DNA from: an uncultured Pseudomonadales bacterium
Lineage (GTDB): Bacteria; Pseudomonadota; Gammaproteobacteria; Pseudomonadales; Cellvibrionaceae
Reading direction: 5' to 3'
DNA: 64,000 bases
Assembly: GCA_947488935.1 (NCBI GenBank)
Contig: CANLBN010000001.1
Coordinates: 62,001-126,000 of the forward strand
Shown: positions 57,071-64,000 of the stretch, in pieces
Numbering within the stretch: the stretch's first letter is position 1
Layout: each line of letters begins with the position of its first letter
The notes under the pieces: generated by a model
The model's input: the letters and a program-made list of their open reading frames with translations, nothing else
Database searches by the model: none
What the model was told of the DNA's origin: nothing
Program-made: the position numbers and the translations under genes

Positions 57071-57544
57071 CTATATATTAGACTTTGCATATTGAGAGCT
57101 TTCTTTACTAAGACCACCGCCTACAACAATGGCAGCACTCAAAATTACAATGTTTTTTATGATGTATTGCCCTTCTATAGTTAGCACAAAGGGCACCTTT
57201 ACAAAACACACATGAGGAACAATAAACAATGGTAAAACTGTACCAAAAAGCTGTAAAAACAAGAGAGTTAATGCAACTCTAAGGAATGGCTTAATAATTA
57301 AACAAAAGCCTATAATTATTTCCCAGTATCCCAAGAATGGGATAAATACATTTGATGGAAGCCAAAAAACAGTATCAGTAACTAATTCATTCACTGGACT
57401 CAGACCCAATGGCTTCAGAGCACCAAGCCAAATAAAAATAAATGCCAATGAATATCGTAAGAGTAATTGCCCATGGCGATGCATCCATTCCGCTGCCCGC
57501 TTATCACATTCCCCTAATTGAAAATTTCCTATTTTAAATTCCAT
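57071..57544 (-). CDS. DoxX/DUF417-like membrane protein
   Basis: A 157-aa membrane protein with four helices. LLRYSLAFIFIWLGALKPLG and PFLGYWEIIIGFCLIIK match the DUF417 (YkgB) / DoxX group of quinol-linked or stress-related membrane proteins. It heads the four-gene minus-strand operon next to radA. Function unknown. Confidence 0.75.
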   Translation of the reverse strand: MEFKIGNFQLGECDKRAAEWMHRHGQLLLRYSLAFIFIWLGALKPLGLSPVNELVTDTVFWLPSNVFIPFLGYWEIIIGFCLIIKPFLRVALTLLFLQLFGTVLPLFIVPHVCFVKVPFVLTIEGQYIIKNIVILSAAIVVGGGLSKESSQYAKSNI

Positions 57545-57696
57545 GCATTATCTCTTAGCATTAAACATTTATTTACGAGATGGGACAGAGCACTAAAACG
57601 CACTCATCGAAAACACGATAACCCCATTTAGAGTTAAGCTCAATAAGCTACTTAACCTAACTTTTCCTTAACTCCAAAAGTTTTATTAATAAACAT

Positions 57697-57824
57697 CTAA
57701 TCAATCGCCTCTAGGGCATCAGTAAGTTTTTTAACGGCAATCACCTCAATGCCTTCAATTTTTTGCCTAGGTACATTAGCCGCGGGAACGATGGCTTTTT
57801 TAAAGCCATGTTTGGCGGCTTCTC
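57697..57824 (-). repeat. Direct repeat, intact copy: 3' end of radA
   Basis: 128 bp at the end of radA, matched by the degraded copy at 54189-54314. The two repeats bracket the four-gene operon, a spacing of 3.5 kb. Confidence 0.9.
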
Positions 57825-59061
57825 GCAGTCGCTCTTGTCCACTGGGTACTGGGCGAATCTCGCCTGATAAGCCCACTTCGCCAAAGGCGATTAATGTTTG
57901 TGGCAATGGCCGGTCGCGAAAACTCGATACAATAGCAAGCAGTAGCGCAAGGTCGGCGCTGGTCTCGGTCACTTTTACGCCGCCTACTACGTTTACAAAT
58001 ACATCTTGGTCGCCCACCATTAAGCCACCGTGCCTGTGCAATACTGCGAGCAACATATTCAAGCGGTTTTGATCGAGGCCAACGGCAACTCGGCGCGGGT
58101 TGCCCATATGGCTGTCGTCAACTAAGGCTTGTATTTCGACCAATAAAGGGCGTGTACCCTCCCATATCACCATGACTACGGAGCCTGAAGATATCTCTTG
58201 GTCTCTCTGCAAAAAAATGGCCGATGGGTTAGTGACTTCTTTAAGGCCTTGTTCGGTCATGGCAAAAACGCCTAGCTCATTGACAGCACCAAAGCGGTTT
58301 TTGCTACCGCGTAATGTGCGATAGCGCGAGTCGTTTTCGCCTTCTAATAAAATAGAGCAATCGATCATATGCTCTAGCACCTTTGGCCCAGCCAAGCTGC
58401 CATCTTTTGTTACATGGCCCACCAGTATTAATACTGTGCCGGTTTGTTTGGCAAAGCGCGTTAAAAAGGCAGCACTCTCTCGCACCTGTGCAACGCTACC
58501 CGGTGCCGACTGCACCTCTGCCATATGCATAACTTGAATAGAGTCAACGACGATAATTTTTGGTTTAAGTTTTTGCGCCGTTAAACACAGTTGCTCTACG
58601 TTTGTCTCCGAGAGCATTTGTAGTTTATCCGTTGCTAAACCCAAACGTTTTGCACGCAATGCAACCTGCTGTAATGATTCTTCGCCGGTGACATAAAGCG
58701 CACTATTGTACTCGGCCAAATAACACAGTACTTGTAACAATAGTGTCGACTTACCAGCCCCTGGGTGGCCACCAATTAAGATAACCGAGCCACTCACTAA
58801 ACCGCCACCAAGCACACGATCAAGCTCAGCAGTACCCGTTGTTACACGCGGAATATCTTCGAGGTTTATCTCCGCCAATGTTTGAACAACGGCATCGTTA
58901 CTGCCTGCATAGCCACTACGTGTAGAGGGTGAGGACTTAACGGAGGCAAGCCGCACTTCGCTTAAGCTATTCCATGCATGGCAACTACTGCACTGCCCTT
59001 GCCATTTAGAAAAATCATCACCGCATTCATTACACACATAAGCCGTTTTAGCTTTTGCCAT
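57697..59061 (-). CDS. radA: DNA repair protein RadA
   Basis: RecA-like ATPase that promotes branch migration in recombination. The 454-aa chain has the N-terminal zinc finger CNECGDDFSKWQGQCSSCHA, Walker A GHPGAGKSTLL (about residue 97), the RadA signature KNRFG in SKNRFGAVNELG and a C-terminal Lon-like domain (about 275-450). All parts are present. Its last 42 codons are those duplicated at 54189-54314; this copy is the full one. Confidence 0.96.
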   Translation of the reverse strand: MAKAKTAYVCNECGDDFSKWQGQCSSCHAWNSLSEVRLASVKSSPSTRSGYAGSNDAVVQTLAEINLEDIPRVTTGTAELDRVLGGGLVSGSVILIGGHPGAGKSTLLLQVLCYLAEYNSALYVTGEESLQQVALRAKRLGLATDKLQMLSETNVEQLCLTAQKLKPKIIVVDSIQVMHMAEVQSAPGSVAQVRESAAFLTRFAKQTGTVLILVGHVTKDGSLAGPKVLEHMIDCSILLEGENDSRYRTLRGSKNRFGAVNELGVFAMTEQGLKEVTNPSAIFLQRDQEISSGSVVMVIWEGTRPLLVEIQALVDDSHMGNPRRVAVGLDQNRLNMLLAVLHRHGGLMVGDQDVFVNVVGGVKVTETSADLALLLAIVSSFRDRPLPQTLIAFGEVGLSGEIRPVPSGQERLREAAKHGFKKAIVPAANVPRQKIEGIEVIAVKKLTDALEAID

Positions 59062-59090
59062 TGACCACTACCTTTACTACTTTTTATGAT

Positions 59091-59840
59091 TTATTTTTGA
59101 GACAAAAAATACTCAACAGACACCGATGCACGCACTGTTATGTCACCTGCATTAATGGGGGGCGCAATATCTGCTTTTGCAGATAAAGCCGAGCGCGAAA
59201 AACTTGCAGACTGCGCACGCTCGATGGATGCAACCGCATTATCAAGGTGAATCTGCTTAATACCGACAACCTCCAAGCTACTTGCCTTTGCCACAAAACC
59301 TGCATCTTCTCTGGCATTTTTTATGGCACTAGCAATGGCTTTTTCTCGGTATTCTCTTGGGTTAGCCAAGCCAAAAACGATTGACTGTACCTGATTAGCA
59401 CCTGCAGTTGTTGCCGTACTAATTAACTCACCCACCAACTCTAACTGATTGGTAACCACCTTGAGTGTGTTATTAACACGATACGCGGTGATTTTAGATT
59501 TCCACTCTTCACTTGAGGAGAAGTTTCTTGGTCGTGATGACCAAACGGGCTGTACACCAAAGCGCTGCGTGCTTAGGCCTTTTTTATTAATTTTTTGCTG
59601 GGCAAGTGCAGCGATAACTCTCTCCATCAGGCGACTATTGTCACTCAATGCCTTTTTTGCCGTTTTATTTTGTGTCGTTACACCCAACACAATCGTTACT
59701 TGGTTGGGCTCAACCTTTAACTCTGATTCACCCCGTACATGCAAAACAGTTTGCGCTTGCTCCGCGAGCGCGTCCTTTGCAAAACCATTAAAAGAAAGTA
59801 ATACACAACACAAAAATAATAGTGGTTTCATTGGCTTCAC
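59091..59840 (-). CDS. SIMPL-domain (DUF541) periplasmic protein
   Basis: A 249-aa exported protein with a signal peptide (residues 1-22, up to FNGFAKDA) and a SIMPL/DUF541 domain over most of the rest (VRGESELKVEPNQVTIVLGV, ITVRASVSVEYFL). E. coli YggE belongs here and is linked to oxidative stress. It follows 30 bases from radA on the minus strand and likely precedes it in transcription. Confidence 0.87.
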   Translation of the reverse strand: MKPMKPLLFLCCVLLSFNGFAKDALAEQAQTVLHVRGESELKVEPNQVTIVLGVTTQNKTAKKALSDNSRLMERVIAALAQQKINKKGLSTQRFGVQPVWSSRPRNFSSSEEWKSKITAYRVNNTLKVVTNQLELVGELISTATTAGANQVQSIVFGLANPREYREKAIASAIKNAREDAGFVAKASSLEVVGIKQIHLDNAVASIERAQSASFSRSALSAKADIAPPINAGDITVRASVSVEYFLSQK

Positions 59841-59892
59841 CTTTTTCTAGATAAATGGCTTAGTTGCATCAAACGTTTATTACCGGCCAAAA

Positions 59893-60660
59893 TTACTGGC
59901 CAAATACCTTTTTAAGTAACGCAGTTGTTTGGCGAACAGGGTCTTTGCGTATGGCCGCCTCTTGCTCCGCTAAATAATGAAACACGCCGTTAAGCGCACC
60001 CTTTGAGACATGGCTGGTTAAATCTGTTTTAACATCGGGTACAAAGGGAATGTTTTTATACGCTGATATCATTCTATCGTAGTAGGCAACGGCTCCTACT
60101 TGCGAGAGGCTATCGGATATAATCGGCTCCATTGCCTGGGTTAAATCTGGCGTCATTTGCTTCTCAAAAAAGCGAGTGGCAGAGTCTTCTGGCCCATCAT
60201 AAATACGACGTACATCGTCAAACTTCATGCCTTTTATTGTGTCTACAAAAAGTGCTTTTGCCTCGGGCGTCGCCTGCTCTGCAGCACGATTAAGCCTTAC
60301 GGTAAAATCATCGACCATATGACCTAAACCCGCACCCTTTAAAACTTTACTCACGGTTTGTAAGGATTCAGGCATAGGTATCCGAATTGTTGCATCCTTA
60401 TTAAAACCATCGAGTGCACCCAATTGATTGACAACCTTTTGGCTACCAAGCTCTAAAGCCTCTTTAAAAGCGGCGGTAATATCCGTATTCGATAAGCCAC
60501 TCGCACCTGCATTAGTAGGCGCACCAACATCTTCCAAGGGTGTATCTTTAACAAGCTCTTTGGCTTTATCCCACCAACTAGCGCTACTGAATGCACTCAC
60601 TGATACGAGCGACATCAATAATAGTGCACGAAAAGTCGTACTATTCAAAAAACTGACCAT
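59893..60660 (-). CDS. DUF4197 family protein
   Basis: A 255-aa exported protein with a signal peptide ending about residue 27 (SVSAFSSASWW). The remainder is the DUF4197 domain, with LGSQKVVNQLGALDGFNKD, IRIPMPESLQTV and MKFDDVRRIYDGPEDSATRFFEKQM. Function unknown. It is divergent from the dnaT-like gene. Confidence 0.87.
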   Translation of the reverse strand: MVSFLNSTTFRALLLMSLVSVSAFSSASWWDKAKELVKDTPLEDVGAPTNAGASGLSNTDITAAFKEALELGSQKVVNQLGALDGFNKDATIRIPMPESLQTVSKVLKGAGLGHMVDDFTVRLNRAAEQATPEAKALFVDTIKGMKFDDVRRIYDGPEDSATRFFEKQMTPDLTQAMEPIISDSLSQVGAVAYYDRMISAYKNIPFVPDVKTDLTSHVSKGALNGVFHYLAEQEAAIRKDPVRQTTALLKKVFGQ

Positions 60661-60783
60661 AAATTACTGCCTACTAAGGTTAATATTGTCTAACAAACTG
60701 GTTTTTTAGTGATTTATCAATACATCGCTATTGATAACAATCTGGTCATAGTCTCCTCAAACACACAGTGGTAGAATTAACCC

Positions 60784-62151
60784 ATGACAAACCTGCTACC
60801 CGAAAAACCTATTCTCGTGTCCCCTAAACTCGCAGCCAGTATTGGCCTAGAAGAGGCCACTATGCTGTCGCTGCTCGATGATATAACGCGCTACAAAGAG
60901 GGTATGACGAGCCAAGGTTTGCAATGGTATCACTTAAGCGAGAAAACACTAAAAGATCATATCCCATTTTGGGACACCCGCGATATACAACGTATTAGCC
61001 AGCGCTTACGTGACCTTGGCTTAATCCTTATTCGCTCGGCACCTTTTATGCAATCGCTTGCGATCGACTTTGCCTTTAACCATAAAAGCAGAGCAACTGG
61101 TGCGCTAGCACAATCTCGCACGGCTACACATCAAGTAACGGAGCAGCCACGAGCCTACCATGGCGGCGCATCAATTATTGCCGCCAATTGGCAACCCGAT
61201 AGAGAAACCTTAATTGCACTCGGCCAGCTGAATATCCCCAAACATTTTGCGCGCGAGCAAACGCCAGAATTTGTTAATTACTGGCGCGAGACGGGCGAGA
61301 CTCAACGCGCTTGGGGGAGTAAGTTTATACACCATGTTAAGCGGCAATGGACATTCCATAGCACAAAAATGGCGCGCCAAAATCGAGCGGCTACACTCCC
61401 CAACGACTGGCAACCGAGTAGTGATGTACAAACCCAAATTGCTAACGAGGGTATACCCACCACCTTTAGCGATAAAGTTTTAAGTAAGTTTCGCCTGTAT
61501 CATCAAAAGTCAGGCACTACTCACATCAACTGGGATATGCCCTTTTTCTCTTGGGTAAAAGAAGAGTGGCAACAGCAAGACACCCCTTTTATCGAAACAA
61601 AAAAAAGCACAGCCATGAATGCCGAATGGCAACCCAATCAGCACACGCTAAATTATTTGAATATCAGCTATGGGATAGATGCTCGCTTTATTGAGGAGAG
61701 CATCCCCGAATTTATTCACAAATGGATAGAGAAAAAAGCTATTTATTCTGAATGGGGTAAAGTCTTTGCCGAGCATGTTATTGAGCAATGGCGCTTTGTA
61801 CAATCAGGCGTTAACCGCAACCCTATTAGCAAGCCCATTAATAAAGAGTGGCGGCCATCTACGGATTGCCTAGAGATACTCACCAACCAATTAGAGATAG
61901 ACCCTAGCTTTACGCAATCCCAACTCGCAGAATTTATTTTGTACTGGGGTAACCGCGCAGAACCGCGCCATAGCTGGGACAATATATTTTTACAGCATAT
62001 CAAACGCCAATGGGCGGCGATTCATCATCAAGGAAATGGCGCAGCCAACAAAGGTAACAACAATGAAAGACAGCAAACCACTTCTGGATCAAGTCGCACA
62101 AAAGATCGCACCATCGCACAGCAGCTCAACGACACCAGCTGGGCATCTTAG
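60784..62151 (+). CDS. Primosomal DnaT-like protein with four DnaT-type repeats
   Basis: A 455-aa DNA-replication protein. Residues 1-110 form a winged-helix-like region (IPFWDTRDIQRISQRLRDLG). Four DnaT-like single-strand-DNA-binding repeats follow, beginning at NWQPDRETL (~139), DWQPSSDVQ (~208), EWQPNQHTL (~281) and EWRPSTDCL (~357). Each has a W-x-P start, then FxxYW and a closing W-x-x-x-F...W block. E. coli DnaT has one such domain. The gene overlaps the lambda P-like loader gene by 89 bases. Together they look like a chromosomal helicase-loading pair. Confidence 0.82.
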   Translation: MTNLLPEKPILVSPKLAASIGLEEATMLSLLDDITRYKEGMTSQGLQWYHLSEKTLKDHIPFWDTRDIQRISQRLRDLGLILIRSAPFMQSLAIDFAFNHKSRATGALAQSRTATHQVTEQPRAYHGGASIIAANWQPDRETLIALGQLNIPKHFAREQTPEFVNYWRETGETQRAWGSKFIHHVKRQWTFHSTKMARQNRAATLPNDWQPSSDVQTQIANEGIPTTFSDKVLSKFRLYHQKSGTTHINWDMPFFSWVKEEWQQQDTPFIETKKSTAMNAEWQPNQHTLNYLNISYGIDARFIEESIPEFIHKWIEKKAIYSEWGKVFAEHVIEQWRFVQSGVNRNPISKPINKEWRPSTDCLEILTNQLEIDPSFTQSQLAEFILYWGNRAEPRHSWDNIFLQHIKRQWAAIHHQGNGAANKGNNNERQQTTSGSSRTKDRTIAQQLNDTSWAS

Positions 62152-62794
62152 TACACAAAGCTCTCAGGCAAATATTGCTAACCGCAATTACTTTCAAGCA
62201 AAAGAGGCTGGCAAAAGTAGTGCAGAAGAAAAAACAGAACTCGTAGATGCAATTAATGAGTGCTTTGAATTGTTGCGCCTTAACTACCAACACCTTTATT
62301 TTAGCGCTTACCCCGAGATTGATGCGGTTAATGCCGCTAAGCGCTTATGGCTAGAGAGTGTTGCCTCATTTAGTGCCAATACTGTTCGCAAAGCCACACA
62401 CGAACTCATCAAACACTCTGACTACTTACCAACGATCAGTCGCGTTATTAAAAAATGTACCGAGCTAAATGGCGACAGTCACTTACCTGATGCACACAGC
62501 GCTTATACTGAGGCCTGTAACGCACCCTCACCTAAAAGCAATTACAGCTGGAGTCACCCTGCGATCTATTATGCAGGCAAAGAGAGCGACTGGTATTTTT
62601 TAGCAAACAACACCGAGCAAAAAGCGTTTCCTATTTTTAGGGCACACTACGAAAAAATTTGCGAGCGTATTAGGAATGGAGAAGAACTATTGCCTGTACA
62701 ACAACTCGCACTACCCGAAACAACAGAGACATCCCTAAGCAAAGAAGAGAATATCCAGCGTATGAATGCTCTGCGTCAACAGTTAGAAATTTAA
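62063..62794 (+). CDS. Lambda P-like replicative helicase loader
   Basis: A 243-aa protein of the phage lambda replication protein P family, which brings DnaB helicase to the origin. Visible are the helical N-terminal DAINECFELLRLNYQHLY segment and the C-terminal NGEELLPVQQLALPET and NIQRMNALRQQLEI. The ATG at 62063 has AAAGGT upstream and is preferred to 62036. No phage genes lie nearby, which fits the chromosomal (domesticated) P-type loaders known in some gammaproteobacteria. Confidence 0.78.
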   Translation: MKDSKPLLDQVAQKIAPSHSSSTTPAGHLSTQSSQANIANRNYFQAKEAGKSSAEEKTELVDAINECFELLRLNYQHLYFSAYPEIDAVNAAKRLWLESVASFSANTVRKATHELIKHSDYLPTISRVIKKCTELNGDSHLPDAHSAYTEACNAPSPKSNYSWSHPAIYYAGKESDWYFLANNTEQKAFPIFRAHYEKICERIRNGEELLPVQQLALPETTETSLSKEENIQRMNALRQQLEI

Positions 62795-62894
62795 AGTGCT
62801 GTAAATTAGAACATAATGATAAAAGCACGACTGTTTAACTTTTTGTTAGCAACTTCATACAACGATAAAGTCACCATTAGCAACCAAACATTTT

Positions 62895-63212
62895 ATGAGC
62901 GATAAAAACTCTGAATCAGATTCTTCACAATCTGAATTACAATCAAAATTAAATCTTGAAACGGCTCAAATTGCCTGGCGAGAGTTACAAACCTTTTTCG
63001 CTGCCGGTTCCGTCGTATTCGTCGATTCCTCTCAAGATATGCTGCATGTTGCTGAACAATTAGTCGCAGACAATCATATTTTATTTTCGCAATGGGTGGA
63101 AAAAGGTTGGGTAGCACCTGTCTCTGATGAACAAGCGCTAGAATGGTATAACCGAGATGCACTATTATGGAGTGTTGTTATTAAGCCTTGGGTATTAGTT
63201 CAGGAGCGCTAG
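62895..63212 (+). CDS. DUF2288 family protein
   Basis: A 105-aa cytoplasmic protein. The arrangement IAWRELQTFFAAGSVVFVD, VAEQLVADN and the C-terminal LLWSVVIKPWVLVQER match DUF2288, found in gammaproteobacteria and cyanobacteria. Function unknown. It is a single gene after the helicase-loader pair. Confidence 0.83.
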   Translation: MSDKNSESDSSQSELQSKLNLETAQIAWRELQTFFAAGSVVFVDSSQDMLHVAEQLVADNHILFSQWVEKGWVAPVSDEQALEWYNRDALLWSVVIKPWVLVQER

Positions 63213-63280
63213 AGAGACTCTACCCACTAGCGCTTAACGCCCCTACCTTTACGGCCTAAAAATATTAAGATTAAATTTAT

Positions 63281-64000
63281 CTAACGCGTAATAATCTCTG
63301 GCCCCATCATCAGTGTTGGCAACCATGTCGACACAAACGGTACATAAGTCACGACAATCAGGAATAAAAACAATACTGCGCAAAATGGCATAGCAGCTTT
63401 TACCACTCTTGCCATGCTCATGCCTGTAATACCCGATGTGACAAACAGGTTAAGCCCAATGGGTGGCGTGATCATACCAATTTCCATATTCACAATCATC
63501 ATAATACCTAGGTGAATAGGGTCTATACCCAGCTCAATAGCGATAGGAAAAACGACCGGTGCCACAATTAATAACAGGCCCGATGGTTCCATAAACTGCC
63601 CACCAATTAATAAAATAATATTAACAACGATTAAGAACTGCCACCATTCAAAACCGGCATCGAGCATTAAGCTCGTAATTAAATCAGGGATACGCTCCGA
63701 GACAAGTACATGAGAAAACACCAAGGCATTAACAATAATAAACATCAGCATAATGGTTGTTTTAGCTCCATCAACCATCACACCACGAGTTTCTTTATGA
63801 AAAAACAAAATAGGAAATTTAGAAAGTATTGCACTTGTATTGCGGGTAACCGACTGCCCAAAGGTTTCGCCCATTACCTTCCACGGTACATCTTTAAGCG
63901 GGCCCATGTCTCTATATATCAGCGTAGCAATCAAAAATGCATAAACAGCGGCAACAGCAGCGGCCTCGGTAGGTGTAAATACACCACTATAAATGCCACC
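63281..64000 (-). CDS. TRAP transporter large permease, DctM-like (partial)
   Basis: C-terminal 239 residues of a DctM-type permease; the frame is open past the right edge of the window, so the 5' end is missing. Reading begins GGIYSGVFTPTEAAAVAA, a hallmark DctM segment, and goes on through about six membrane helices with PPIGLNLFVTSG near the end. Such permeases import C4-dicarboxylates or sugar acids with a periplasmic binding protein. The partner genes would lie beyond 64000. Confidence 0.9.
   Translation of the reverse strand, partial: GGIYSGVFTPTEAAAVAAVYAFLIATLIYRDMGPLKDVPWKVMGETFGQSVTRNTSAILSKFPILFFHKETRGVMVDGAKTTIMLMFIIVNALVFSHVLVSERIPDLITSLMLDAGFEWWQFLIVVNIILLIGGQFMEPSGLLLIVAPVVFPIAIELGIDPIHLGIMMIVNMEIGMITPPIGLNLFVTSGITGMSMARVVKAAMPFCAVLFLFLIVVTYVPFVSTWLPTLMMGPEIITR

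Overview
The window is chromosomal DNA of a free-living, probably marine, gammaproteobacterium. The blocks miaB-phoH-ybeY-corC-lnt and leuS-lptE-holA, together with DUF1820, DUF2288, DUF3094, DUF4197 and DUF4404 proteins and a lambda P-like helicase loader, point towards the Cellvibrionales / Pseudomonas side of the class. This placement is inferred from gene content, not from a search.

Layout. 0-17.4 kb is mixed housekeeping: cysE, an M15 peptidase, a TfoX C-terminal-domain protein, htpX, a Rieske protein, envelope lipoproteins, two LysE-type exporters, pyruvate kinase, an aminotransferase, an AraC regulator, a TIGR01777 epimerase, a ROK kinase, a YbfF-type esterase and DUF1820. 17.5-29.3 kb is the conserved tRNA-modification / ribosome-maturation / envelope block (miaB, phoH, ybeY, corC, lnt) followed by leuS, lptE and holA. 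29.3-35.1 kb holds an unusual membrane-anchored beta-helix protein, a GPH-type symporter and a GGDEF-EAL protein.

35.1-51.7 kb is an 18-gene aryl-polyene cluster of the xanthomonadin type. It has a XanB2-like chorismatase for the hydroxybenzoate starter, an AMP ligase, two acyl carrier proteins, three ketosynthase-family proteins, a ketoreductase, two hot-dog dehydratases, a thioesterase, two acyltransferases, a glycosyltransferase, a LolA-like carrier, an MMPL exporter and a flavin-dependent halogenase. The genes lie in three transcription units: a ligase/ACP pair on the minus strand, a seven-gene plus-strand operon and a nine-gene minus-strand operon. The likely product is a halogenated aryl polyene attached to an outer-membrane lipid.

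51.7-57.7 kb, between the cluster and radA, is a patchwork of inserted DNA. The 5' end and promoter of the outermost ketosynthase are duplicated 889 bp away. Two small ORFs sit around an integron attC-like site with no integrase in view. A four-gene operon (DoxX-like protein, unknown membrane protein, Coq4-like protein, fatty-acid desaturase) is bracketed by the 3' end of radA and a second, degraded copy of that end. This is the most unusual part of the window.

57.7-64 kb returns to core genes: radA, a SIMPL protein, a DUF4197 protein, a DnaT-like protein with four repeats paired with a lambda P-like loader, a DUF2288 protein and the 3' part of a TRAP transporter permease. Two short IS5-like MITEs lie at 15.0 and 20.6 kb. 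I saw no rRNA, tRNA or CRISPR array.
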